Positions 23,371 through 31,614 of a DNA stretch of 58,011 nt are shown here, piece by piece; positions within the stretch are counted from its first letter, which is position 1, and each line of letters begins with the position of its first letter. Position numbers and translations under genes: made by a program. The notes under the pieces are model-generated. The model saw only the letters and a list, made by a program, of their open reading frames with translations, did not search any database and was not told where the DNA came from. Source of the stretch: Gammaproteobacteria bacterium (GTDB lineage Bacteria; Pseudomonadota; Gammaproteobacteria; Steroidobacterales; Woeseiaceae); contig JAHZJK010000005.1 of assembly GCA_022600955.1 (NCBI GenBank), positions 1 to 58,011 of the forward strand, read 5' to 3'.

Positions 23371-25443
23371 ATGTGGAAATCGTTTGGCATTTTTGCAATA
23401 GGCGCTCTATCCGGCGCGGCGTTTTTGCTTGCGTTTCAGAATGTTGACGATGCACCAGAACCGACCGCCAACGAGCCGATCGCCGCAAATACGATTCCGA
23501 CGTTGTCTGATGCCGACGTAGATTCGGCCCGCCGTAGTGGCTTCGCTGACATCAACAGCATCGAGGATATTGTTGCCTTGCCCACCGTGTTCGCCCGCCG
23601 CGAAGCGCTGCACGTGCTCGCTGGGCGATCGGACGCGGACCGACTTCAGAAGCTTATCTCCGAAGGAAATCGTATTTCGGAACGCGCATTGAGAGGTAGC
23701 GTACTCAATATCCTCTTCAAACGACTCGCCGAAGTTGACCCAAACGCCGCGTTGGCACTTGCGCGCGTTGACCCATACAAGAACGATGACAGTCTTGAGC
23801 GCACTATCTGGCGTACGTGGGCACGCAATGATCTTGATGAGGCGATCTTCGCAGTCAATATTGAATCCAACAGCGGCTATCAAGCGGATGCCGCACAAAG
23901 CCTGTATGCCGCTTACGGCTATATGGGCAATGAAACGACCCAACGTATAGCTCAGGAACTGGGGATCGAGCCAAACCGTCAGACACGTTTGCGCTTCCTG
24001 CGAATTCTGCTGGAAGACTCGCCGAGGCGAACGATAGAGTTCATCAGCGAGGAATCGAGCACATTGCGCCGCGATGAATACATCAACTGGCTTGCATATG
24101 CTCTGGACACGAATGATCAGAGCGTAGCGATGTCGTACTCGGAGTATTTTAGCTCGGCTGCAGACCGCGCGTATTATTCGAGTGTGGTTGAGGACCGATT
24201 TGCACGCATCAACCCGGTTGAGACTCTGCAGCAGGCGCTAGCGACAAATGACATAGGTCCGAACAGCGACTTTCACAGCGCGTTGCAGGAGCTAGCTTCG
24301 AAAGACATCACCGAAGCAATGAATTTTTACGGGCAGATCGACGCACCGCAAGCGAAGATGATGGCAGCGTTTGTAATTGCAGATGAACTTGCCACCTCCG
24401 ATCCCGTTGCAGCCCTGGAATGGGTGCGCTCACTTGAGGATGCGCGAAAACAACACATCGAGAGCGCCGTACTCGTTCGGATCGCCGAGTCTAATCCGGA
24501 ATTCGCACTGGAAACCGCGGCGACACTGCCGACCACGCAGCGCGTGTCGTCAACCTCGCACATTCTGATGGCCGTAGCCCGAACCGACCCCGCGTTAGCT
24601 AAGAACTTGCTTGCCTCGTTAGCGGACGACAGCAACAAGCCTCGCATCCAGTCGAAGTTGGGGCAGGCCTGGCTCATGGAAGAACCCACCGCAGCCATTG
24701 AATGGCTGGGGACACTGGACGCCCAGGAGGCTTCAGACATCGCTGCAAGCGCGACGGGGATATTGTCACGAACGCGGCCTGAAACAGCCTATCGGTTGTT
24801 GGAATTACTTGATGAGCCACAGCGGCTGCGCTCGGCGAAAGAGCTGGTCGGGCAATTCGCGTCAGTCGGCGACGTTGCGAAAGCGCGAGCGCTTATCGAC
24901 GAGTATGGAGGAGAAGAAGGGTTCGAAACGATCGAAGCGGATCTCATTGGCGGGTTGGCGCGACACGATAGCGAGACTGCAACGCAGCTTGCGTTGCAGC
25001 TTCAGGATGATCAGGAGCGGGACCAGGCATTCTCGCGTATTTCAAGATCGCTAGCAGCAGACAATCCTGAAGAGGCCATTCGTCTCTTACAAAACATCAC
25101 AGACCCAAGCAGTCGTAAACGAACCGTCAGGTCGATAGCCGGGACGTGGTATCGGAGCGACCCTGGTGCCGCAGTAGGCTGGCTTGCTTCGCTGCCTGCC
25201 AATGAGGAGCGTGACAGTGCTATCGCTAGAGTATCGATGAGTTTTGATGATCTGGGGCAGCAGGAACTGGAGTTGATAGACAGCATCTCAGATGCCAAAT
25301 CACGTACTAGCACTAGGCAGACGGCAATACTCCGATTAGCACGCACGGATAAGGCGGCCGCGCTGCGTATTCTGGAAGGAATGGACATACCTGAAGAGCA
25401 GAAGGTCAAATTTCGCGAGACAATCGGTAGCAACGGTCAATAG
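23371..25443 (+). CDS. periplasmic alpha-solenoid repeat protein, 690 aa
   Basis: The ATG at 23371 gives an N-terminal anchor or signal (MWKSFGIFAIGALSGAAFLL); the open frame extends 40 codons further up, but that part is not protein-like. The rest is a long run of helical repeats of roughly 30-34 residues with the recurring pattern (R/D)-(D/N)-P-x-x-A-(I/L)-x-W/L, for example NPEEAIRLLQNI, DPGAAVGWLASL and EPTAAIEWLGTL. This is a TPR/HEAT-like alpha-solenoid facing the periplasm, a binding scaffold rather than an enzyme. It is divergent from the array, with which it shares the 23.1-23.37 kb intergenic region. Confidence 0.8.
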   Translation: MWKSFGIFAIGALSGAAFLLAFQNVDDAPEPTANEPIAANTIPTLSDADVDSARRSGFADINSIEDIVALPTVFARREALHVLAGRSDADRLQKLISEGNRISERALRGSVLNILFKRLAEVDPNAALALARVDPYKNDDSLERTIWRTWARNDLDEAIFAVNIESNSGYQADAAQSLYAAYGYMGNETTQRIAQELGIEPNRQTRLRFLRILLEDSPRRTIEFISEESSTLRRDEYINWLAYALDTNDQSVAMSYSEYFSSAADRAYYSSVVEDRFARINPVETLQQALATNDIGPNSDFHSALQELASKDITEAMNFYGQIDAPQAKMMAAFVIADELATSDPVAALEWVRSLEDARKQHIESAVLVRIAESNPEFALETAATLPTTQRVSSTSHILMAVARTDPALAKNLLASLADDSNKPRIQSKLGQAWLMEEPTAAIEWLGTLDAQEASDIAASATGILSRTRPETAYRLLELLDEPQRLRSAKELVGQFASVGDVAKARALIDEYGGEEGFETIEADLIGGLARHDSETATQLALQLQDDQERDQAFSRISRSLAADNPEEAIRLLQNITDPSSRKRTVRSIAGTWYRSDPGAAVGWLASLPANEERDSAIARVSMSFDDLGQQELELIDSISDAKSRTSTRQTAILRLARTDKAAALRILEGMDIPEEQKVKFRETIGSNGQ

Positions 25444-25558
25444 CACAGTTCGTCCAGAGCCGGAGCACGATTACGGCACCGATAACCGAGCAAGTAGTCT
25501 GAAAACAATCGAACGCACCGCGTGCTCTTTTTCGGCGAAAGCGGCAAGAACCAGCGCT

Positions 25559-25816
25559 TCAACCACCTTTCGTCAGGTACCAATATAGCGCGGCAGCAAT
25601 TAGAGCAATGACAACCACTTTCAACGCCCCGGAAGATTTCTGGACCATGGGTGCATTTGGGTTTGCGAGTCGGTAAGCATCAACCTCACGGTCGATGATA
25701 TCTTTCGCCTCTTTTAATCCGAGACCCCTCTCAGCGCGCAGCCGTTTAATCGCCTGGATTGTGTGCCCAGATCGCACTGCTTGCATCACTGCATCTGACA
25801 ATTTCTCTTCGTTCAT
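25559..25816 (-). CDS. small protein with a ribosomal L7/L12-like C-terminal motif and one membrane helix
   Basis: IKRLRAERGLGLKEAKDIID is the signature helix of the L7/L12 C-terminal domain, the part that binds translation factors in the ribosomal stalk. Here it sits in an 85-aa protein ending in a hydrophobic helix (LKVVVIALIAAALYWYL) with a short periplasmic tail. The start is placed at the ATG at 25816 (MNEEKLSD); the longer frame to 25912 is doubtful. Known family members are membrane-anchored proteins of unknown role. Confidence 0.75.
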   Translation of the reverse strand: MNEEKLSDAVMQAVRSGHTIQAIKRLRAERGLGLKEAKDIIDREVDAYRLANPNAPMVQKSSGALKVVVIALIAAALYWYLTKGG

Positions 25817-25878
25817 CTCTTTAGTCCTTCCCGAGTGTCCGCCTAAGGTCATGCGTGGGTATCTCCGGCGCAATAATC

Positions 25879-26280
25879 TTACTGCGGAAGACGTGCTCCC
25901 ACCGCTGCCCAAGCGCGTTCAATACAGCTTTCCAAAAAAACATCAAACTCCGCGAATGAGCCGTCGCCCTTGAGTCCAAACGACCCATCATCACTGACCA
26001 TTTCGGCGAGTGACGTGTCGGTAGTTTTCGCATACGTCGTGAGCGCATCCACGAGACATGCTGCGGACTGGTCGGCCCATTGCTCAATGAGCTTGTCTTT
26101 ATCCGAAGGCGCCAGGCCACTTTCGTGGAAAGACTTGGGAAGTGTCCACGATGCTTGCTCCAGAAAACCTTTCGCAGCATTAGATCGGACCAGCTCCAGT
26201 AAATCATCATCGCTCTGCGAGTAAGTCATGGGCGAGATGAGCAACATCATGCAGCCTGTCAGAGTGATTCTAATCCTCAT
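25879..26280 (-). CDS. secreted hypothetical protein, 133 aa
   Basis: MRIRITLTGCMMLLISPMTY-SQ gives a Sec signal peptide. The mature part is a helical, acidic domain with two cysteines (AACLVDAL; LESCIERAW). Its ATG overlaps the stop of the membrane-protein gene upstream by 4 bp, so the two genes are coupled. Family unknown. Confidence 0.65.
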   Translation of the reverse strand: MRIRITLTGCMMLLISPMTYSQSDDDLLELVRSNAAKGFLEQASWTLPKSFHESGLAPSDKDKLIEQWADQSAACLVDALTTYAKTTDTSLAEMVSDDGSFGLKGDGSFAEFDVFLESCIERAWAAVGARLPQ

Positions 26281-27170
26281 TTCGTTCGCCCCGTGTTCGC
26301 CCGCTTTGGGTCCGTAGCGATGCCTCTCGCTTCGAGTTGGCTAAGAAAACCCGAGGGATTGTCCAATGAAATTGCCGCCTTTCTTTCAGACCTCTTTTGC
26401 AAGTAAGGTCCACGGAACTGGATCGGAGTGTCAAACTCCAATAGCACATTTCTCGTCGAGCCTATTGGCCCCATGAACAGATCGTCACCATTGAAAGATT
26501 CGGCCGCGGCAATACACCGTGCCAACTTGATCTTACTCAGTGGAACCTCCGCCTCCCAAGACAGACCGTACCTGTATTTTAGATGCTCATCGCTCACTTC
26601 GATCGGCCGGAATTTAGCTGCTTCTACTTGGGCCAAAAACCAGATAACAGACCACAGGGTGACCAGCGTAATCACCCAGGCAATACCTGGTCCTTTTTTG
26701 TACTCAAGAAAGGCGTGTATGAACGGCAAGAACGGTAACTGGGATAACGCAACAAACAGAAACACATCGTGTGCGTTGCTCGACCTGGCATAGCTAAATT
26801 GCATGTGTTCGCAAACAACGCCACTGCGTTCAAATTTAGCGAAAAATGCGTAATACAGGGTGAGTAGCTCGGTTCGCAGAAGCTTCACGAGCAGCGGCGA
26901 CTTCAGAACCTCTTTCAAAGCCGCCTGGATCGCAACATCATGCGAGCCGTGCACCTCTTCGTTTTCTTTGGTCACGGCCAAGAACTGGCTGACTTTCAGA
27001 TAGTCAAAAACCAGCATCGCCAGAGTCACCGACACCAGAATCGCGTACTCATAGCCCACAATCTGTTGCTGCCTCAGCATCGAAACGTAGAAGAAAGCGA
27101 TCATCAAACCCAGGCCGAGAAAGAACTTAACTTGTTCTCGTGTCACAGACATTTGATGCCTTGCTGTCAT
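26277..27170 (-). CDS. membrane protein, ~297 aa, with an element-derived C-terminus
   Basis: Four membrane helices in two pairs (VKFFLGLGLMIAFFYVSML and later VFLFVALSQLPFLPFIHAFL) with a cytoplasmic C-terminal domain after the second pair. ATG at 27170 has GAGGAGA upstream, favoured over the one at 27221. The last residues (ATDPKRANTGRTK) are encoded by half an array element (R24) inside the coding region, so the C-terminus appears to have been extended or replaced by element DNA. Confidence 0.7.
   Translation of the reverse strand: MTARHQMSVTREQVKFFLGLGLMIAFFYVSMLRQQQIVGYEYAILVSVTLAMLVFDYLKVSQFLAVTKENEEVHGSHDVAIQAALKEVLKSPLLVKLLRTELLTLYYAFFAKFERSGVVCEHMQFSYARSSNAHDVFLFVALSQLPFLPFIHAFLEYKKGPGIAWVITLVTLWSVIWFLAQVEAAKFRPIEVSDEHLKYRYGLSWEAEVPLSKIKLARCIAAAESFNGDDLFMGPIGSTRNVLLEFDTPIQFRGPYLQKRSERKAAISLDNPSGFLSQLEARGIATDPKRANTGRTK
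26299..26325 (-). repeat. array element R24, left half only, inside a coding region
   Basis: CCGCTTTGGGTCCGTAGCGA matches the left arm of the element family; no middle or right arm follows. It encodes the ATDPKRA tail of the membrane protein. Confidence 0.6.
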
Positions 27171-27224
27171 GAAAAGTCTCCTCTTAGCGAGTTTCGCCAC
27201 GACCCAACGAACGTCCACCATGAG

Positions 27225-27282
27225 TCCGTATCCGCTATTCTACCTCATACCAGGCGAACGGCTGGTTCCGGCAGAAGTAGCC
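27225..27282 (-). repeat. array element R25, decayed
   Basis: ATTCTACCTCATACCAGGCG matches the middle of subtype a and GGCTGGTTCCGGCAGAAGTA the right arm; the left arm has largely gone. Lies about 55 bp upstream of the membrane-protein start. Confidence 0.6.
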
Positions 27283-27402
27283 AATCATCGCAATCGGCGA
27301 ATAGGTCCCCATGCCATGACAAATGCAGATTCTACCCGGCGCAAATAAGAAGTCTTTGATTTGCTATTCCCCTCAAAGCTACTTCAAAAGTGATTCTCTG
27401 AG

Positions 27403-27735
27403 TCACGATTTTGCCCGGTCGTTCGGCGTAAAATGTGGAATCGAATCATCTCCGTACGAACGGATAACTTCGGCTATGACGATATGGTACCCATCGTACC
27501 AGCGAGAATACTGCTTCTTGGCTTCAAGATGATGTGGATTGCGGGAAAACTCTTTCAGAGCATCAAGCGACTCCCAGTAGTAGATTGCGTTCAGAACCCC
27601 GCCGTCTTTTGATTGCCAGGTTTCCGCGCCCAGGTATCCATCCGTTGAATTTGCCGCTGTATCAATAAGCTGATTCAGGCGGTGAAACTCATCGTCCATT
27701 TGGTCCGGTTTGAAGATAAAGGATGCGCTATACAT
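27403..27735 (-). CDS. antibiotic biosynthesis monooxygenase (ABM)-fold protein, 110 aa
   Basis: Start set at the ATG at 27735 (MYSASFIFKPDQMDDEFHRL). The short ferredoxin-like domain with ETWQSKDGGVLNAIYYWESL and FSRNPHHLEAKKQYSRWYDG, where the His of the N-P-x-H motif and the YYWES strand are typical, fits the ABM fold (PF03992). Such proteins are cofactor-free monooxygenases or simply small-molecule binders. It overlaps the end of the upstream DUF3592-like gene by 8 bp. Confidence 0.75.
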   Translation of the reverse strand: MYSASFIFKPDQMDDEFHRLNQLIDTAANSTDGYLGAETWQSKDGGVLNAIYYWESLDALKEFSRNPHHLEAKKQYSRWYDGYHIVIAEVIRSYGDDSIPHFTPNDRAKS

Positions 27736-28537
27736 TGTTGTTTCCTCGTTGTTGGACTTTTGCCCAATCACTTGCGCTAAGACGGTTTCGGTATTTTTTT
27801 GCAGCGGCGATGAATGCTGCATCATCGTCCGATGCGAGATGAACTTCCAGAAGTTTCAGTATCAAATCAGGACGAGCAGGCTCTTTCTCGATCGCATCGT
27901 TCAATGATCGTACTGCATCCTCGTAGAGTCCGTACGCTACTTTCAGATCCGCATGCTCGATGGGATCGACGATCGCCACCTCGTCAGCGTGCAAAGGTGA
28001 GTTGGGCCTCTTGTTAAACAACTGACCAATCCAATGCGAGGTATCTCTGATGGCCCACAGCAGTAGCCACACACCGAGCGCGGCAGGCACGATTGCAAAT
28101 GCAAGAATGAAGAGTGTCCTGCCATGGACGCCGGTTTCAAGAACAGCCTCACCGGGATCTAGTGGGTTGAAGTAGACCGGAACACTCTTGCCAACCCGGT
28201 ACCGACTAGACAGCCTGACGAGCTCGATATTGCTGCTGGATCCCAGCGCCGAGTGACCGGGATAGATTTCGTACAATCGGTACTTCTTTCTATCGACTTG
28301 ATAGTGTGCACGGATATCAGCTCTGTACGAACTGTCATCGTCGACACTCGATTCTTCGATCACATCTGAATGAGTAATGACTCCGGTCGTACTGGGCCAA
28401 TCCTTTGAAGCGGTCTGGACCAGCAACGAAGGGGCCGCTCCATCAAGCAGAAAAGCAAGCGCATATCCCAGCACGACCAGTAGCAGCCCAATGATCCATG
28501 GAGCGGTTGGAAAGCGTTTCGGTTGCCTGGAATTCAT
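27728..28537 (-). CDS. DUF3592-like membrane protein with a C-terminal helical domain
   Basis: Two membrane helices (TAPWIIGLLLVVLGYALAFL; GRTLFILAFAIVPAALGVWL) flank a beta-rich domain (WPSTTGVITHSDVIEESSVD, then YRVGKSVPVYFNPLDPGEAV), the arrangement of DUF3592. A C-terminal part of about 90 residues (LKVAYGLYEDAVRSLNDAIE) looks like a degenerate TPR pair. Function unknown; coupled to the ABM gene. Confidence 0.75.
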   Translation of the reverse strand: MNSRQPKRFPTAPWIIGLLLVVLGYALAFLLDGAAPSLLVQTASKDWPSTTGVITHSDVIEESSVDDDSSYRADIRAHYQVDRKKYRLYEIYPGHSALGSSSNIELVRLSSRYRVGKSVPVYFNPLDPGEAVLETGVHGRTLFILAFAIVPAALGVWLLLWAIRDTSHWIGQLFNKRPNSPLHADEVAIVDPIEHADLKVAYGLYEDAVRSLNDAIEKEPARPDLILKLLEVHLASDDDAAFIAAAKKYRNRLSASDWAKVQQRGNNNV

Positions 28538-28570
28538 GCCAACAAGATGAGTCGTGCCCCGTCTCAGAAC

Positions 28571-28635
28571 GGCCGCAATGGGTCACGGGCCTGTCAGCAG
28601 TTTACACGTGGGCGGCTACATTCGGCCAGAAAGCG
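28571..28635 (-). repeat. array element R26, decayed
   Basis: GGCCGCAATGGGTCACGGGC, middle CAGCAGTTTACACGTGGGCG, right arm GGCTACATTCGGCCAGAAAG. A subtype-d copy outside the main array, 2 bp from the end of the DUF4336-like gene. Confidence 0.7.
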
Positions 28636-28637
28636 AA

Positions 28638-29384
28638 CTAGACCTGTATTCTCCTCACCCACCGGAACGCTCGTTGTAGTTCAGCGACCCCGTTGGACTG
28701 ATACCACCGACCATGGGCGAGGATGATGCGCTCAGGCTCCCAGTCAAGCATTCTGGTTACAGCCTGGCCGATCTCATCGTGCCGCCCCCAATAACTCAGC
28801 CGCAGGTCGATCGGCAACTTGCCATCAGGATCAGTATTGCCAGCCAGTTTCAGCAGGAACCTCATGAATGCCGAGCGCACCTTCGAGGGCTCGAAGTTCT
28901 CAATGAGGTCAGCCAGAATTAGCGTCCGCGAAGGCTTGTGAAAGAAAACGACTTCATCCATGAATCGTCCGCCATGAACGATTAACTGGTCGATCTCCTC
29001 ACGCCAGGCAGAGTCGGGAGTTTCGTCAAGGTCACTGTCAAAATCCCATCCTTGTGCAAGTGCGGATGGCCTTACCCCTGGTGAGGCCCACTTCATCGCA
29101 TCCGGGTATGCATTTCCCCAATCGCCAATCCACCAATAGTGAATCTTGTTCGGAGAAATCAAATGTCGAACAACGCCGAGGGCGTCAACTGCCGATTTAA
29201 GCTCAGCCGGTAGCTCCGTTGGCGAATGCACAAACAACTCGCCAGAGCCCAGCCGGACAATCGTCATCCGTGTGGAAAAAGCTACGTTTTTGAAGCGAAT
29301 AATTGGCCCGTCGACTATCCATACATTCTGGTCAACAGGTTTCAGGCTGTTAATTGGCTCATAGGCTTCAAGTTCATTGGCCAT
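28638..29384 (-). CDS. DUF4336-like protein, 248 aa
   Basis: NVWIVDGPIIRFKNVAFSTR, then MTIVRLGSGELFVHSPTELP, with the metallo-beta-lactamase-like layout of the DUF4336 family (strands, then LISPNKIHYWWIGDW, and later RTLILADLIENF and RIILAHGRWY). The usual His-x-His-x-Asp metal site is not obvious. Probably a diverged hydrolase fold; the substrate is unknown. Confidence 0.75.
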   Translation of the reverse strand: MANELEAYEPINSLKPVDQNVWIVDGPIIRFKNVAFSTRMTIVRLGSGELFVHSPTELPAELKSAVDALGVVRHLISPNKIHYWWIGDWGNAYPDAMKWASPGVRPSALAQGWDFDSDLDETPDSAWREEIDQLIVHGGRFMDEVVFFHKPSRTLILADLIENFEPSKVRSAFMRFLLKLAGNTDPDGKLPIDLRLSYWGRHDEIGQAVTRMLDWEPERIILAHGRWYQSNGVAELQRAFRWVRRIQV

Positions 29385-29459
29385 CGAAGTATTCCTCGCT
29401 TATCGGCAGTGTCGCCGAGATGATTGGACAAGCGCTATTTGTGTCAAAACGGAGCCCAA

Positions 29460-29651
29460 CTAGACTGTTACTCCCTGGAGATCGAATGATTCGCCAGACT
29501 GGAGAATGCGGCATTCTACGCCTAGCTTCTCCACATCTCGTTTGAATCGTGCATCATCGGCCAACGCAATTTTGCGCTTCCAAAAGATCGCGATTTTCGC
29601 GTCGCCTTCGGCTATTACGAATGCGTTGTACAGGTAGTGTGTAATTCTCAC
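29460..29651 (-). CDS. small protein, 63 aa, possible remnant of a metallo-beta-lactamase-fold gene
   Basis: The first 22 residues (MRITHYLYNAFVIAEGDAKI) match the start of MBL-fold metallohydrolases, and the last (ILQSGESFDLQGVTV) match a strand pair found much further on in such proteins. The central part with the metal-binding motif is missing. The simplest reading is an internally deleted gene. It may be expressed as a small protein or be dead. Confidence 0.45.
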   Translation of the reverse strand: MRITHYLYNAFVIAEGDAKIAIFWKRKIALADDARFKRDVEKLGVECRILQSGESFDLQGVTV

Positions 29652-29776
29652 GACTCTATCCCTCCGAGCAGCGATGCAGCCTCGAAAGGAACATATTAGA
29701 GGTGTCTACTTGTAACGTGTATCGGGGAAATCCGAAAGTTCGTTAAGGGTCTGGAAAACTCATCAATAAGCTGGAA

Positions 29777-30028
29777 TCACTCCCACCACCATGCGAATGC
29801 GACCGCCATTATGGAGATCAGCGAAACACCTAGCCTGCTCCATAGCGAATACCGAATGTGAAACAGAAATTGTGCTGCTGCGCCCAGAACCATGCCCGAT
29901 ATAGCCGTTTTTCCACCATCCGTCCCGAAGATCAACGCAACAACAATTCCAGCCGCTAAGCCGCCAAGCTGACCGATGAGAATAGGGCTATTGCGCTGTG
30001 TGTTTTTTTCATCTTCTGTCGAGTCCAT
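29777..30028 (-). CDS. small membrane protein, 83 aa
   Basis: Charged N-terminus (MDSTEDEKNTQRNS) then two to three short membrane helices (IGQLGGLAAGIVVALIFG; SRLGVSLISIMAVAFAWWWE). Function unknown. Stands alone, with 99 bp to the next gene. Confidence 0.55.
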   Translation of the reverse strand: MDSTEDEKNTQRNSPILIGQLGGLAAGIVVALIFGTDGGKTAISGMVLGAAAQFLFHIRYSLWSRLGVSLISIMAVAFAWWWE

Positions 30029-30127
30029 AGCCGCGAGACCTTCAGCTTGTTAGCAATGTGTCATTAGCCGAAATTGTATCAGACGGTCACCACGTGTCCG
30101 ACAATCAAAGTGTTGCCTGCGTTAACG

Positions 30128-30511
30128 TCAGGCTCGTCGAATCAATGCAATGAATCTCTGGCCGGTATCTAACTCACCACCAATTGCTCGGATATCGAAC
30201 CGATGTCTTCTTACACCAGAAATCGGATGGCCCTGATGTCTCGCAAATATCGAGACTGTCCTCGCGACACGTCCATCGATTGAAACCGGCTCAAGAAACT
30301 CCACTTGGTATGTTCGCCCGACAGCCCCTCGAATCACCCCGTTCGGGAATTCTGGAGGGTGCGGGCCGAATCCATCTAGCTCCGCAAACTGAATTTCAGC
30401 ACCGACAACTTTTTCTGGGTTTTCTTTGGCCGCTAGGAGTCCAAACGCTCGCAGCCCAAACCAAACAAAGCCAAGAATCGCAACCACAGTTATTACGTCT
30501 CCAATATTCAT
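30128..30511 (-). CDS. single-pass membrane protein, 127 aa
   Basis: MNIGDVITVVAILGFVWFGL is an N-terminal membrane anchor. The rest is a soluble beta-rich domain (VGAEIQFAELDGFGPHPPEF; RTYQVEFLEPVSIDGR). Not recognised. Confidence 0.6.
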   Translation of the reverse strand: MNIGDVITVVAILGFVWFGLRAFGLLAAKENPEKVVGAEIQFAELDGFGPHPPEFPNGVIRGAVGRTYQVEFLEPVSIDGRVARTVSIFARHQGHPISGVRRHRFDIRAIGGELDTGQRFIALIRRA

Positions 30512-30539
30512 CGTGCAAGAGTCGGCGGCCAGATCATTA

Positions 30540-31001
30540 CTATTCCAGATATTCGCGAATAACGCTCACTTTTCCGTCTTCGATCTCGAGAACATCCATC
30601 GCCTTGTAGCGATTCACAGTCAGCGGTTCTCCTTCGCGTTGATATTCGTGCACGCCTTCATATTGGATAGCGACCACGTTGAAACCATACGTATAGTTAA
30701 CCAGTTCGGCCGAGAAACTCTTACTCTTACCCAAATAGTATGTCATGCCCTCCCGCATGCCTTTCTTGCCATCAGGATGTCGTGAGTCGTCATCGTTGTA
30801 GGGCAGGTGCTGGTACCCGACGTCCTCGGCCAAAAAGGACAGGTAATGCTCCAAGTCTTCAACTGTTGCATCCGGTTGCTGCGTTGCTGTACGGGCTGCC
30901 AGGTAAGCATCCACAAACCGCTTAGTATCAGTTTCGTCTGCGACGACCGGTAGGCTGAAAAACAACACAATCGCAACTGCGAGTGGTAGTAACTTCTTCA
31001 T
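30540..31001 (-). CDS. periplasmic SnoaL/NTF2-like protein
   Basis: ATG at 31001 gives a signal peptide (MKKLLPLAVAIVLFFSLPVV-A). The mature part has the NTF2/SnoaL pattern: ATVEDLEHYLSFLAEDVGYQ, a middle GKKGMREGMTYYLG, and a final YKAMDVLEIEDGKVSVIREY. NTF2-like folds are cone-shaped binding pockets; bacterial ones are mostly polyketide cyclases, isomerases or carriers. Substrate unknown. Confidence 0.75.
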   Translation of the reverse strand: MKKLLPLAVAIVLFFSLPVVADETDTKRFVDAYLAARTATQQPDATVEDLEHYLSFLAEDVGYQHLPYNDDDSRHPDGKKGMREGMTYYLGKSKSFSAELVNYTYGFNVVAIQYEGVHEYQREGEPLTVNRYKAMDVLEIEDGKVSVIREYLE

Positions 31002-31092
31002 AAACACGTCCTAAGTAACGCGAGTCGCTAACAGATCGACTTGCAAAAAAATCCCGCCAAGAATTTCAGTGCTTAAAACTTTATGATCGATA

Positions 31093-31163
31093 GGCCTGCT
31101 TAGGGTCAGTAACAGTCATTCTAGCAAAGATCAGACAACCGTCTGCTATCGGCCAACCGGCAC
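31093..31163 (-). repeat. array element R27, right-most copy
   Basis: GGCCTGCTTAGGGTCAGTAACA, middle CATTCTAGCAAAGATCAGAC, right arm GTCTGCTATCGGCCAACCGG. Stands 25 bp beyond the stop of the Rap1a-like gene, the same relative position as in the main array. Confidence 0.75.
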
Positions 31164-31188
31164 TATCAGCCATGTTACTAATTATTGA

Positions 31189-31536
31189 TCAGCATCCACC
31201 ATGCTCTTCAAAATAGCGGATAACTACGAGCATCGCGTTCTTGTCTGCGTATTGAGTCTGCTGCGTCTCCATGTACCGAATGATGGCCGGTACGTCGAAC
31301 AACTCCTTCGTCGGTTTGCAGTACACCTCAGCCAGGTAGTCTGTTTCTTCATCGAGCATTGCGATGAGATCCAGTGCGCCACCGACGTAGGCGTTCAAGA
31401 TCGGGTGCTCGCTGCATTCCACGTCGCCCGACTCACAGATGCTGGCAAACTGATTCATTGTCAGCGCTGTTGCGGGGCTCGACATCAGGGATAAGGCTAT
31501 AAGGACAGCCGCCACGGCCATATTTTGAAGGTTCAT
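31189..31536 (-). CDS. Rap1a/Tai-like secreted protein, 115 aa
   Basis: MAVAAVLIALSLMSSPATA is a signal peptide. The mature part is a small helical bundle with the four-cysteine layout of the Rap1a/Tai immunity family: FASICESGDVECSE, YVGGALDLIAMLDE, EVYCKPTKELFD, and a terminal EEHGGC. Rap1a-type proteins neutralise type VI peptidoglycan amidase effectors in the periplasm. No effector is nearby, so it would be an orphan. Rap1a-like proteins are also found with no known toxin. Confidence 0.65.
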   Translation of the reverse strand: MNLQNMAVAAVLIALSLMSSPATALTMNQFASICESGDVECSEHPILNAYVGGALDLIAMLDEETDYLAEVYCKPTKELFDVPAIIRYMETQQTQYADKNAMLVVIRYFEEHGGC

Positions 31537-31614
31537 GCGATTATTCTCCTTGCTAAAATTACTGTATTACGATAATTTATAGCCATATTGCAATAATTTC
31601 AAGGGACGATTGGC

